DNA from: VAZQ01 sp034669045 | GTDB lineage: Bacteria > Pseudomonadota > Alphaproteobacteria > Rhizobiales > Xanthobacteraceae | NCBI GenBank assembly: GCA_034669045.1 | Contig: JAXDOD010000130.1 | Coordinates: 1 to 64,000 of the forward strand | Direction of reading: 5' to 3' | DNA length: 64,000 nt | Notes under the pieces: generated by a model | The model's input: the letters and a program-made list of their open reading frames with translations, nothing else | What the model was told of the DNA's origin: nothing | The model's database searches: none | Program-made: the position numbers and the translations under genes | Shown here: positions 51,262 through 60,603 of the stretch, one piece after another | Layout: each line of letters begins with the position of its first letter | Position numbering within the stretch: the stretch's first letter is position 1

Positions 51262-53418
51262 TCAAGGGCGGACCGGCGGCCGCAGCACGACGAGCGCATC
51301 AAGCGCGAAGGCGCCGCGCCCGTTTTCGCAGACCAGGAACGGGTTGACATCGACGGCTTCGATCACGTCGGCGAGATCGCTGGCGAGCCGGCCAAGATTG
51401 ACCAGCGCTGCGCACAGCGCGTCCATGTCGCCGGGCTTGCCGCCGCGGAAGCCCGCGATGAGGCGACCGGCGCGGGTGGCCTTCACCATCGCCAAGGCCC
51501 GCTCGCGGTCGAGGCAGGCGGGCGCGAAGCTCACGTCCTTCAGGAGCTCAACCCAGACTCCACCGAGGCCGAACATGAGCGTTGCTCCCATTTCCGGATC
51601 GCGGTTGACGCCGAGCACGCACTCGGTCCCGCCCGACAGATGTTGCGCCACCAGGATGCCGTCGAGCGTGGCGCCGAGCGCCTTCGCCCGCTCCATCAAT
51701 GTCGTGTAGGTTTGGCGGACCGCCTCGCCGTCGCGGCGGTCAAGCATCACCAGGCCGGCGTCGCTCTTGTGCGGGATCGCGGCCGAGACCGCCTTGAGCA
51801 CGACCGGAAAGCCGATCCTGCCCGCTGCCTCCTCGGCAGCGGCCGCGGTCTTCACCAGGAATTCCGGCGGTGCCGGAATGCCATAGGCGCGCAGCAGCGT
51901 CTTTGACTCGATTTCGTTGAGCGCGGTGGGGCCGGCGAGTGTCGCGGCGCGTGCACGCCATTGCCGGGTCAGGTCCGTGTCGGCCGGCGGAGCATAGAAC
52001 GCGCCGGAATGGATCGGGCGCGTTCCAGTATCCGCCAGCGCGCGCATGACCCGCAGCGTCCGCTCGGTATCGCGCATCATCGGCACATGCGATATCTGCG
52101 CGCGCACCCTGCGGCCGTAGTCCGTCGCCCCGCTGACAAACGGTGTGAAGGTGGCGACGGACTTGCCGAGCGCGGCGGCGCGCCGGGCGGCCGTTTCCAG
52201 CGAGCGCAGGTTGGCGACACGGCGCTCGGCACCCTCGTAGAGGGGCAGTTCCTCGGCCACGAGGATGGCGTCGACTTCCGGCGCATCCACGAGCGCGTCC
52301 AGGCAGGCGGCATATTGCGCGGTCGGGATGGTGCGCTTGGTATCGAGCGGGTTGGTGATGTCGGCCTGGCCGAGCGCCTGGCGCAGCGCCGCCTGGGTGG
52401 TCGCGGACAGCCCAACCAGCCTCGCTCCGGCGCGCTCGGCCGCTTCCGTGATCAGGTTGCGCAGCGCGCCGGAATTGGTCATGGCGGCGATATTGTGGCC
52501 GCGCGGCAGCGGCGCGCGCGCCAGAAACTCCACCGCCTCGATGGCGTCCTCGAGCGAGGCGAGCCGCACCACGCCGGCCGCCGCGGCGAAGGCGCCGAAC
52601 ACCTCGGCGGAACCCGCGAGCGAGCCGGTGTGAGCGAGCGCGAACGCGCGCGCCTGGTCCGAGCCGCCGATCTTGACCGCCACCACGGTCTTGCCATGGG
52701 CGCGCGCGCGCCGCGCCGCGTCGAGGAAATGCGCGGCGTCGGGCACCGCCTCGACGTAGCAGAGGATCACCTTGAGTTCCGGTTGAACCGCAAAATAGTC
52801 GATGAAGTCACTGATCTTGCAGCCGATCTGGCCGCCGCAGGAGGCGAAATAGCCGATCTTGAGGCCGAGATCGTTGAGCGTGCGGTTGATGGACGCGCAG
52901 ATCGCGCCGCTCTGCGCCGCCACCGCCACCGGGCTCGGGGCCAGCGCCTGCAGGGTCTCGTCAGGAATGGTGACGAAGCCGTTGTGACCGCAGGCGACGC
53001 CCATGCAGTTGGGGCCGACGATGATCACGCCGGTCGCCGCCAGGATGTCGCGCAGTTGCGCCGCGAGGCGCAGGCCTTGGGCGTCGCCGCCTTCGCCGAA
53101 GCCCGCGGCATAGAAGGTGGCGCTGCGCGCGCCGGCGGCCGCGCCGTCACGCAGAACCTGCAGCGCAGTCTCCGCCGGGGTGAAGATAACGAGGTGGTCG
53201 GGCGCTTCCGGCAACGCCTGCAGCGTTGGGAAACACGGGCCGCCCCAGATCTCGCTCCGGTTCGGATTGACCGGAAACACCGGCCCGGCGAATCCGAAGC
53301 GCGCGAGGTTGTCCCACACCCGCCGCGACCAATGGTCGGGGCGGTCGGACGCTCCCACCAGGACGACGTTGCGCGGATTGAACAGCCGGCCGATCGCGCT
53401 CGTGTCGGGAGCAACCAT
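51262..53418 (-). CDS. ADP-forming acyl-CoA synthetase (acetate--CoA ligase family)
   Basis: A 718-residue single-chain enzyme from ATG 53418. N-terminal CoA-binding Rossmann domain: 'VVLVGASDRPDHWSRRVWDNL'. CoA-ligase middle part with 'GPNCMGVA' and the phospho-accepting His263 in 'ALAHTGSLAGSAEVF'. C-terminal ATP-grasp domain (about 490-718): 'GFPVVLKAVSAAIPHKSDAG' and 'GLGGVWVELLKDVSFAPA'. Reaction: acid + CoA + ATP giving acyl-CoA + ADP + phosphate, reversibly. Relatives include pimeloyl- and feruloyl-CoA synthetases. The adjacent Bug gene and the nearby hydroxycinnamoyl-CoA lyase-like gene make an aromatic or phenylpropenoid acid possible. Confidence 0.93.
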   Translation of the reverse strand: MVAPDTSAIGRLFNPRNVVLVGASDRPDHWSRRVWDNLARFGFAGPVFPVNPNRSEIWGGPCFPTLQALPEAPDHLVIFTPAETALQVLRDGAAAGARSATFYAAGFGEGGDAQGLRLAAQLRDILAATGVIIVGPNCMGVACGHNGFVTIPDETLQALAPSPVAVAAQSGAICASINRTLNDLGLKIGYFASCGGQIGCKISDFIDYFAVQPELKVILCYVEAVPDAAHFLDAARRARAHGKTVVAVKIGGSDQARAFALAHTGSLAGSAEVFGAFAAAAGVVRLASLEDAIEAVEFLARAPLPRGHNIAAMTNSGALRNLITEAAERAGARLVGLSATTQAALRQALGQADITNPLDTKRTIPTAQYAACLDALVDAPEVDAILVAEELPLYEGAERRVANLRSLETAARRAAALGKSVATFTPFVSGATDYGRRVRAQISHVPMMRDTERTLRVMRALADTGTRPIHSGAFYAPPADTDLTRQWRARAATLAGPTALNEIESKTLLRAYGIPAPPEFLVKTAAAAEEAAGRIGFPVVLKAVSAAIPHKSDAGLVMLDRRDGEAVRQTYTTLMERAKALGATLDGILVAQHLSGGTECVLGVNRDPEMGATLMFGLGGVWVELLKDVSFAPACLDRERALAMVKATRAGRLIAGFRGGKPGDMDALCAALVNLGRLASDLADVIEAVDVNPFLVCENGRGAFALDALVVLRPPVRP

Positions 53419-53452
53419 GGTCTCAGGTTTTCCGGCTGTCCACGCAACGCTA

Positions 53453-53519
53453 TTCTTGCGTGCGGTCAGGTGCGCCTTCTTGCGTGCGGTCAGGTGCGGC
53501 CTTCTTGCGTGCGGTCACG
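53453..53519. repeat. Short tandem repeat, about 2.7 copies of a 24-25 bp unit
   Basis: The unit starts 'ttcttgcgtgcggtcaggtg' and occurs at 53453-53476, 53477-53501 and partly at 53502-53519. It lies 35 bp upstream of the start of the acyl-CoA synthetase gene and so within its likely promoter or leader. Confidence 0.85.
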
Positions 53520-53754
53520 CACAGGGGCCGCGGCGAACTCGGTGTGCTCCCACCCCCCTTGCGGGCGAGGGTTGCGGAGAGGTGTGGGCGCGAGTCCGCA
53601 ACTCACTCCTGTCCCCTCCCTGTCTCCCCCAGGGAACCCGGGCTTGCCCGGGTTCCGCGATATCTCGCGCAAGCCGGACAGGCCGACTTGCGAGCGGGGA
53701 GGGACCGCTGGGGCGACAGCCGTCTTCAACGGCACGAGCGCATTCTCATGCCGC
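53520..53754. other. GC-rich intergenic DNA without a gene
   Basis: This stretch includes 'gaacccgggcttgcccgggttc' as a palindrome (two parts 'gaacccggg' and 'cccgggttc') around 53632-53655 and several C-runs. It looks like interspersed non-coding DNA and may terminate the leftward hydratase/lyase gene. No coding sequence is supported. Confidence 0.5.
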
Positions 53755-54591
53755 TCACGCGCCTTCCACGACCTTGCGGAACGGGCCAAGCCCGGGCCGG
53801 TAGGACTTCTCGTCGAGGAACTGCTTCATGCCGTGCTGCTCGCGGATCTCCTGGTCGTTGCGCGACAGCGAGTCCTGCTTGGCCTTGAGATAGTCGCGCC
53901 CTTCCTTGTCGGTCATGCCGCGCACCGCCTTGATGGCTTCCTTGGTGTAGCGCACCACGTTCGGATTGAGCTTCATGAGCTTCTCGGCCAGCTTGGTGGT
54001 CTCCTCGCGCAGCTTCGCCTTCGGCACGGCGAAGTTGATGAGGCCGATCTCGACCGCGCGCTTGCCGTCGAGCGTGTCGCCGGTGACCGCGTAGTAGAGC
54101 GCGTGCCGCGGCAGCAGCATGTCGGACATGTTCCAGCTCACCAGGCCGCCCGGGATGATGCCCCAGTTCACCTCCGAGAGGCCGAAGGTGGCATCCTCCG
54201 CCGCAATCGCGAAATCGCAGGCGCAGAGCTGCGTGAATGCGCCGCCGAACGCAAAGCCCTGCACCATCGCGATGGTCGGCTTGGGGAACTGCGACAGCCG
54301 CTCCCAGCGCCAGTTGTGGCTGGCGTTGTTGGCCTTGTGGCGCATCGCGGGATCGTTCTGGGTGGCGCGGAAGTAGAGCCGCAGGTCCTGGCCCGCGCAC
54401 CACGCCTCGCCCTTGCCGCCGAGCACGAGCACCTTGGTCTGCTTGTCGGTGGCGAGCCAGTCGAGCGCGTCGTCCATGTCGAAATGGAGCTCGGGGCTCA
54501 TGGCGTTGCGCTTGTCGGGCCGGTTGAGCCACAGGAACGTGATGCCGCCCTCCCGCTCGATCAGAATGTTCTTGTATTCCTTGTCGGCCAT
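53755..54591 (-). CDS. Enoyl-CoA hydratase/isomerase family protein resembling hydroxycinnamoyl-CoA hydratase/lyase
   Basis: A 278-residue crotonase-fold enzyme from ATG 54591. Along its length it resembles p-hydroxycinnamoyl-CoA hydratase/lyase: 'LNRPDKRNAMSPEL', 'KGEAWCAGQDLRLYF', 'KPTIAMVQGFAFGGAF', 'ATFGLSEVNWGIIPGGLVSW', 'EQHGMKQFLDEKSYRPGLGP'. That enzyme turns feruloyl-CoA to vanillin plus acetyl-CoA. The catalytic Glu is kept (Glu140). As I recall the reference enzyme, its Tyr239 corresponds to Lys236 here ('DYLKAKQD') and its Ser123 to Thr120, so the substrate may differ. Stands alone; the nearest related gene is the CoA synthetase at 53418. Confidence 0.85.
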   Translation of the reverse strand: MADKEYKNILIEREGGITFLWLNRPDKRNAMSPELHFDMDDALDWLATDKQTKVLVLGGKGEAWCAGQDLRLYFRATQNDPAMRHKANNASHNWRWERLSQFPKPTIAMVQGFAFGGAFTQLCACDFAIAAEDATFGLSEVNWGIIPGGLVSWNMSDMLLPRHALYYAVTGDTLDGKRAVEIGLINFAVPKAKLREETTKLAEKLMKLNPNVVRYTKEAIKAVRGMTDKEGRDYLKAKQDSLSRNDQEIREQHGMKQFLDEKSYRPGLGPFRKVVEGA

Positions 54592-54741
54592 GGTGTTGCT
54601 CTCCTTTGTGACTTGGCTTTTTGGGGGGCTTGGTTTTCGATCATGGCTCCGATGAAGCCTGGCAGATTGCTAGCACGCATGCCGGCCGCAACAAAAGCCC
54701 GTAGGGGCGCAATAAGCGAGCGCATCGGCCGCGGATCGGCC

Positions 54742-54846
54742 GGCGTAGGGTGGGCAGAGGCGCGGTTTCGCGCCGTGCCCACGCGCTTGCTCCGAAGGCG
54801 CGGCGTTGCAAGACGTGGGCTTCGCTCCGCTCAGCCCACCCTACGG
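54742..54846 (+). repeat. 105-bp repeat, arm A of a long inverted pair (arm B at 57278-57382)
   Basis: The sequence begins 'ggcgtagggtgggcagaggc' and ends 'cagcccaccctacgg'. Its reverse complement matches 57278-57382 at all but about one position. The arm itself is nearly palindromic at its ends ('cgtagggtgggc' and 'gcccaccctacg'). The two arms enclose 2.4 kb with the REP transposase gene, REP elements and the acyl-CoA dehydrogenase gene. The other parts of 54592-54985 carry no gene. Confidence 0.92.
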
Positions 54847-54862
54847 GCTCGATCAATCAGTC

Positions 54863-54889
54863 CGTAGGGCGCAATCGCTTTATTGCGCC
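54863..54889 (-). repeat. REP element, degenerate
   Basis: A 27-bp sequence 'cgtagggcgcaat...attgcgcc' related to the REPs at 54938, 55534, 55634 and 55732, here in the opposite orientation to the next one, upstream of the transposase gene. Confidence 0.7.
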
Positions 54890-54937
54890 GTTCGGAACGA
54901 TCCGCAAACCCGCCCGTTTTGTGGGAACCCGCCCAAT

Positions 54938-54970
54938 GGCGCAATGCGCTACGCTTATTGCGCCCTACGC
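54938..54970 (+). repeat. REP element upstream of the REP transposase gene
   Basis: A 33-bp element 'ggcgcaatgcgct...' ending 'ttattgcgccctacgc', ending 15 bp before the transposase start codon. Together with the inverted degenerate copy at 54863 it forms a REP pair like those flanking other RAYT genes. Confidence 0.85.
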
Positions 54971-54985
54971 GCTATCGTTGCGGCC

Positions 54986-55519
54986 ATGCCGAATTATCGC
55001 CGCGCCTTTGCGCCCGGCGGGTGCTGGCTCTTCACCGTCAATCTGTTGGACCGGCGACGCCGCCTTCTCACGGACCATATCGACGCGTTGCGCGCGGCGA
55101 CGCGGCGCACGCAGGCGCGCCACCCGTTTACGATCGACGCCATGGTGGTGCTGCCCGATCATATTCAAGCGATTTGGACGCTGCCGCCGGGTGACACCGA
55201 GTTTTCGTTGCGCTGGCGGCTGATCAAAATCGGCTTCGCCAAGGCCGTTCCCAAGACCGAACGGCGGGACCCGGTGCGCGTTGCGCGCGGCGAACGCGCC
55301 ATCTGGCAGCGTCGGTTCTGGGAACATCTGATCCGCGACGATGAGGATTATCGCCGCCACGTCGAATATTGCTACATCAATCCGGTCAAGCACGGCTTGG
55401 TCACCCGCGTCCGCGATTGGCCGCATTCGTCGTTCCACCGCGACGTGCGGGCGGGACTGTTTCCGGAGGATTGGGCGGGCGATGTCTCGGCAGAGGGTAT
55501 CTTCGGCGAGCGCGTTTGA
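54986..55519 (+). CDS. REP-associated tyrosine transposase (RAYT, TnpA-REP)
   Basis: A 177-residue protein from ATG 54986 (MPNYRRAFAPGGCWLFTVNL); the upstream extension of the frame covers a REP and is unlikely. It has the Y1 transposase fold of the IS200/IS605 group: 'FTIDAMVVLPDHIQAIWTLP', 'RRFWEHLIRDDEDYRRHVEY' and 'YINPVKHGLVTRVRDWPHSS' with the candidate catalytic Tyr just before Asn-Pro. The HUH motif reads His59-Ile60-Gln61, so the second His is Gln. RAYTs are single-copy domesticated-like proteins that spread REP elements. It is surrounded by five REPs. Confidence 0.92.
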   Translation: MPNYRRAFAPGGCWLFTVNLLDRRRRLLTDHIDALRAATRRTQARHPFTIDAMVVLPDHIQAIWTLPPGDTEFSLRWRLIKIGFAKAVPKTERRDPVRVARGERAIWQRRFWEHLIRDDEDYRRHVEYCYINPVKHGLVTRVRDWPHSSFHRDVRAGLFPEDWAGDVSAEGIFGERV

Positions 55520-55533
55520 GACAGGGCGGCGGC

Positions 55534-55566
55534 GGCGCAATGCGCTGCGCTTATTGCGCCCTACGC
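55534..55566 (+). repeat. REP element
   Basis: 33 bp, 'ggcgcaatgcgctgcgc' followed by 'ttattgcgccctacgc', starting 14 bp after the transposase stop and in the same orientation as the REP at 54938. Confidence 0.85.
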
Positions 55567-55633
55567 ACTGCCGGCGCGGCGGATGTGATCGGCAACTCCA
55601 ATCCGGGAATGTTGCCGTTGCGTTAGTCGATCC

Positions 55634-55665
55634 CGTAGGGCGCAATAAGCGGAGCGCATTGCGCC
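55634..55665 (-). repeat. REP element, inverted
   Basis: 'cgtagggcgcaataagcg' then 'gagcgcattgcgcc': the reverse complement of the 55534 element. The two form an inverted pair (REPIN-like) about 70 bp apart. Confidence 0.85.
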
Positions 55666-55731
55666 GCATGGCGCTTGAACGCCGATCGCTCGGGCCGGCA
55701 ACGTCGATTTTCGCTCCCAAGAACGAGCGGT

Positions 55732-55763
55732 GGCGCAATGCGCTACGCTTATTGCGCCCTACG
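55732..55763 (+). repeat. REP element
   Basis: Same orientation as 54938 and 55534, forming a second inverted pair with 55634. It lies 54 bp past the stop of the acyl-CoA dehydrogenase gene (which ends at 55817). The 297-bp stretch 55520-55816 holds only these REPs. Confidence 0.85.
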
Positions 55764-55816
55764 GGCTACGGACGGCGTGCTGTGGCCGGAACACACGACA
55801 TCGGCGCGCCCGACGG

Positions 55817-56983
<1,167 letters not shown>

Positions 56984-57206
56984 GGGCTGTTCGACGGTCG
57001 CGCGATTTGGGGATTGGCCGATTTGGCGCGCACCATGGCGGCGTGGGCGCGCGCGGTCAAGCTTGGACGGGAGCTTGGCGCAGCCGCGCGCGTTGGAGCA
57101 GCGCCGCCTGCGGATCCGGTTGAGCTTGTGGCGCCCCCCTCCCTGTCCCTCCCCCGCAAGGGGGAGGGAACCCTGTGGCGCGCGCCTTCGTCATGCCAAA
57201 GAGCGA
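56984..57206. other. Intergenic DNA without a gene, left part of the gap before the SDR gene
   Basis: The stretch contains a hairpin-like 'ccctccctgtccctcccccg' against 'caagggggagggaa' around 57138-57170 and no coding frame with a motif. The gap continues to 57503 with the tandem repeat, arm B of the inverted repeat and a further degenerate 'gtagggtgggcaa...gcccacgc' element near 57417-57486. Confidence 0.5.
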
Positions 57207-57280
57207 GCGCAGTCACAGGCGAAATGGCGAATAGTTAGTCCGTAGCGTGCGCAGTCACAGGCGCAATGGCGAATAGTCCG
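57207..57280. repeat. Tandem duplication, period 42 bp
   Basis: 'gcgcagtcacaggcg' followed by 'aatggcgaatag' occurs at 57207 and again at 57249. The second copy runs straight into arm B of the 105-bp inverted repeat, so it may mark the insertion edge of that element. Confidence 0.8.
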
Positions 57281-57382
57281 TAGGGTGGGCTGAGCGGAGC
57301 GAAGCCCACGTCTTGCAGCGCCGCGCCTTCGGAGCAAGCGCGTGGGCACGGCGCGAAACCGCGCCTCTGCCCACCCTACGCC
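57278..57382 (-). repeat. 105-bp repeat, arm B of the long inverted pair
   Basis: Reverse complement of arm A (54742-54846) with about one mismatch, beginning 'ccgtagggtgggctgagc' and ending 'cccaccctacgcc'. The near identity indicates recent spread or gene-conversion between arms. A shorter degenerate relative follows at about 57417-57486. Confidence 0.92.
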
Positions 57383-57503
57383 CGCTTATTGCGCCTCGCT
57401 GATTGAGATCGAGTCCGTAGGGTGGGCAACGGCGCAGGCACCCAACAACGCTTGTCCGCGGACGTCACGCGCGCGTTGCCCACGCGACCGGCCTCGGCCT
57501 GCG

Positions 57504-58286
57504 TTACAGCACCGCGATCTCGCCGCCGTCGAGATCGATGGTGGCGCCGTGCATCCAGGTCGCGCGCGCGGAAACGAGGAAGGTGACCAGGTCCGCCACG
57601 TCTTCGACCTTACCGAAGCGGATGATGCCGGCCTCGCCGGTGATCTTATTGCGCACCGCGTCCTCCGGCTCGCCGCTGCGCTCCATCTCGGCCTTGATCC
57701 GCCGCCACTGGCGGTCAGTCTCGACGAAGCTCGGATGGATGCAATTGACCTGCACGCCGTCCGCCTTGCCGCGATGCGCCATCGCCTTGCTGAACGCCGC
57801 GCAGGCGGCGTTGACCGAGCTGCCGATGGTGAAGGCGGCTTCCGGCTTTCTTCCGCTGGTGCCGCCGATGGTGACGAGCGAGCCGCGCCGTTCCTTCAAG
57901 AGCGGCCAAGCAGCGCGCGTCAGCCGCACATGGGCGAAGAACTTGAGGCCGAAGCCCTCGGCCCAGTCGTCCTCGGTCAGCTCGAAGAAATCGCCGCGCC
58001 TGGTGGTGCCGGCGTTGTTGACCAGGATGTCGAGGCCGCCGTACGCGCGCCCGGCCGCCGCGACCAGGGCGGGCGGCGCGCTCTGCGCGCGCAGGTCGAG
58101 CGCAACGACCGCGGCCCTGCGTCCGTTGGCGCGCACCGCGGCCGCGGCCTCCTCGAGCGCCGCCTGGTCGCGCCCGGTGAGCACGAGATCGCAGCCTTCC
58201 GCCGCCAGGGCGAGCGCGATGCCACGGCCGATGCCGCGGCTCGACCCGGTCACCAGCGCGACCTTGCCCGCAAGTCCCAGCTCCAT
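57504..58286 (-). CDS. Short-chain dehydrogenase/reductase, non-canonical active site
   Basis: A 260-residue SDR from ATG 58286 (MELGLAGKVALVTGSSRGIG). The Rossmann motif 'TGSSRGIGRG' and 'DILVNNAGTT' are standard. Ser144 is present ('GGTSGRKPE'), but the Tyr position is Phe152 and the Lys position Ser156 ('AAFTIGSSVNAAC'). The 'VNAACAAFSKAMA' helix is of the same type as in the SDR at 36450, so the two belong to one unusual group. It is divergent from the Bug gene at 58396. Function unknown. Confidence 0.88.
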   Translation of the reverse strand: MELGLAGKVALVTGSSRGIGRGIALALAAEGCDLVLTGRDQAALEEAAAAVRANGRRAAVVALDLRAQSAPPALVAAAGRAYGGLDILVNNAGTTRRGDFFELTEDDWAEGFGLKFFAHVRLTRAAWPLLKERRGSLVTIGGTSGRKPEAAFTIGSSVNAACAAFSKAMAHRGKADGVQVNCIHPSFVETDRQWRRIKAEMERSGEPEDAVRNKITGEAGIIRFGKVEDVADLVTFLVSARATWMHGATIDLDGGEIAVL

Positions 58287-58395
58287 CCGCGACCCCGCGT
58301 GTTGCCGTTGCTTCTATAGCCTGACTCCCGCTTCGCACGATATCCTGCCGGAGCCGGCGGGCCCCAGGGCGCCGGAGGACCCACGAGGGACACCG

Positions 58396-59493
58396 ATGAC
58401 CATGACTTCCGCCGCGCCGTTGTCCGCGCCACCCCGGCCAGCCGACGGCAAACGCCTGGTCGGCGGCCTCGGCGGCTGCCTGTTCGCCGGCCTCGTCGCG
58501 ATGTCGATGGCGGCCGCGCAGTCCAGCCTGTTCCAGGGCAAGACCGTCACCATGATCATCGGCTATGCGGCGGGCGGCGGCACCGACACGTTCGGGCGGC
58601 TCGCCGCCGGCTTTCTCGCCAGCCACCTGCCGGGTGCGCCGACCGTGATCGTGCGCAACATCCCGGGCGCCGACGGCATCACGGCGATGAACTACTTCGT
58701 CGAGCAGGTGGCGTCCGACGGCTACACGCTCACCATGAACGCCAGCACCACCGCCGACCCGCTCAACTGGCGCAAGCCGCAGGCCCATTTCGACCCGACC
58801 AAATTCGCCGTCATCGGCGGTGCCGGCCGCGGCGGCGTCCTCCTGGTCATCAGCAAGGAGGCCGAGAAGCGCCTGCTCGACAAGCAGGCGCCGCCCGTGG
58901 TCATGGGCTCGCTCTCGGGACTGCCGCGCTCGGGCATGCAGATGACCGCCTGGGGCATCGAATATCTCGGCTGGAACGCCAAATGGGTGATCGGCTATCG
59001 CGGCACCACCGAGCTCATGCTCGCGCTCGAGCGCGGCGAGATCGACATGACCTCGACCGGCAATCTGTTCCACGTGCAGAAGCTGCTCGACACCGGACGG
59101 TTCAAGGTGCTGGTGCAGACCGGCACGCTCAAGAACGGCGGGCGCATCCGGCGTCCGGACTTTGCCGACGTGCCCATGATCGAGACCATGCTCGAAGGCA
59201 GGATCGCGGACCCGCTGATGAAGCAGGCGTTCCAGTACTGGAGCGCCAATTCCGCGATCGACAAGTGGATGGCGCTGCCGCCCGACCCGCCGAGGGCGAT
59301 GCTCGAGGTCTACCGCGAGACCTATGCCCGCATGAGCCAGGACGCCGACTTCGTCGAGCGCGGCCGCAGGATGAGCGACGACTTCGAGCCCTGGCTGGCG
59401 CAGGATATCGAGGTTCTGCTCGGTACCCTCGGCGCCATCCCGCAGGAGGCGATCGACCATCTCGGCGTCATGCTGCGCAAGCAGGGGCTATAG
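58396..59493 (+). CDS. Bug/TctC-family periplasmic receptor
   Basis: A 365-residue exported protein from ATG 58396, five bases after GAGGGA, with a long N-terminus before the hydrophobic 'GGLGGCLFAGLVAMSMAAAQ'. Features: 'LFQGKTVTMIIGYAAGGGTDTFGR', 'FLASHLPGAPTVIVRNIPGADGITAMNYF', 'VIGYRGTTELMLALERGEIDM'. It is the most divergent of the 'GKT' type here. It is followed after 168 bp by the second copy of the exported 'FTDGR' protein, as the Bug gene at 15045 is followed by the first. Confidence 0.92.
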   Translation: MTMTSAAPLSAPPRPADGKRLVGGLGGCLFAGLVAMSMAAAQSSLFQGKTVTMIIGYAAGGGTDTFGRLAAGFLASHLPGAPTVIVRNIPGADGITAMNYFVEQVASDGYTLTMNASTTADPLNWRKPQAHFDPTKFAVIGGAGRGGVLLVISKEAEKRLLDKQAPPVVMGSLSGLPRSGMQMTAWGIEYLGWNAKWVIGYRGTTELMLALERGEIDMTSTGNLFHVQKLLDTGRFKVLVQTGTLKNGGRIRRPDFADVPMIETMLEGRIADPLMKQAFQYWSANSAIDKWMALPPDPPRAMLEVYRETYARMSQDADFVERGRRMSDDFEPWLAQDIEVLLGTLGAIPQEAIDHLGVMLRKQGL

Positions 59494-59661
59494 GTGCGCC
59501 GAGCCGTTCCGGCCTGAGGCCCGAACATCGGCGCGGTGGTGCTGTTCCCTTTGCGGGGCCTGCGTTATAAAATGACCCGCTCCTGAACGTCGAGCGCAAC
59601 GTCGAGCGTAACGCCGTGCGTATTGCGGTCAGGCCAGTGATCCGACAACACGGGGGAAACG

Positions 59662-60519
59662 ATGATGGTGTATCGAAGCACGTTTGAGATGCTCGCCTTG
59701 GCCGCCGTGCTGATGATGACGGTCGGCGGCGCCAAGGCGGAGGACAAGAAATTCCCCAACTGGAAGGGCGAGTGGACCACCATCACCCCACGCATGCCGG
59801 GCCAGCAATTGAGGTTCGATCCGAGCAAGCCGTATGGGGTGCGTCAGGAAGCTCCGCTGACGGAAGAATACAAGAAAATCCACGAGGAAAACCTGGCCGA
59901 GACCGCCCTGGGCCGTCAGGGCCTGTTCTTGGGTCATGCCTCCTGCTTCCCGGCCGGGATGCCTACGATGATGTCGGCAGGTACGCACGAATACATCATC
60001 ACGCCGGAAACAACCTATATCTCGGCCGGCACCGACCTTCGCCGGATTTTCACCGACGGCCGGCCCTGGCCTGAGGAGCTGGAGCCGACCTTTCAGGGCT
60101 TTTCGATCGGCAAGTGGATCGATGAGGACGGCGACGGCGTCTATGATGTGCTTGAAGTCGAAACCCGCGGGCCATTCAAGGGGCCTCGCGTCTACGACGC
60201 GTCAGGGCTTCCTCTGCACTTCGACAACGATTCGACGTTCAAGGAAAGAATCTTCGTCGACAAGAACAATCCGAACGTTCTGCATGACGTGATCACCGTC
60301 ATCGATCGAGCGTTGACGCGGCCTTGGACCGCCGACAAGACCTACAGGAAGGGCACGGCGAAATATCCAAACTGGAGCCGGGAGACCTGCTTGGAGGGAA
60401 ACGCTTACGTCACCATCGGCAAGGAATACTATCTGGTGACCGGGGACGGATATCTGATGCCCACCACGAAGGGACAGTTGCCGCCTGACTCGCGGTACTT
60501 TCCGCAAATGCAGAAGTGA
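59662..60519 (+). CDS. Exported protein of unknown function, 'FTDGR' family, copy 2
   Basis: A 285-residue protein from ATG 59662 after 'cgggggaaa'. The signal peptide MMVYRSTFEMLALAAVLMMT ends near 'GAKAED'. It matches copy 1 (16441) along its full length: 'FPNWKGEWTTI', 'APLTEEYKKIHEE', 'CFPAGMPTMM', 'EYIITPETTYISAG', 'LRRIFTDGRPWPEELEPTFQ', 'GFSIGKWIDEDGDGVYDVLE', 'ALTRPWTADKTYRK'. The two cysteines are conserved. A 'DEDGDGxYD' loop may bind calcium. Role unknown; linkage to a Bug gene in both places suggests a shared task, such as periplasmic handling of the ligand. Confidence 0.85.
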   Translation: MMVYRSTFEMLALAAVLMMTVGGAKAEDKKFPNWKGEWTTITPRMPGQQLRFDPSKPYGVRQEAPLTEEYKKIHEENLAETALGRQGLFLGHASCFPAGMPTMMSAGTHEYIITPETTYISAGTDLRRIFTDGRPWPEELEPTFQGFSIGKWIDEDGDGVYDVLEVETRGPFKGPRVYDASGLPLHFDNDSTFKERIFVDKNNPNVLHDVITVIDRALTRPWTADKTYRKGTAKYPNWSRETCLEGNAYVTIGKEYYLVTGDGYLMPTTKGQLPPDSRYFPQMQK

Positions 60520-60603
60520 AGCCGCGCGCCCCGCGACGCAGCAGCGCCAAGCTCTGGTTCGACCAAAGCTAGAGCATGTCCCGGTCATGTTGAACCGGTC
60601 GCC

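Noticed and set aside
54806..54985. 60-codon N-terminal extension of the REP transposase
   Set aside because: The extension reads through a REP element and arm A of the inverted repeat; the ATG at 54986 gives the standard start of such transposases.
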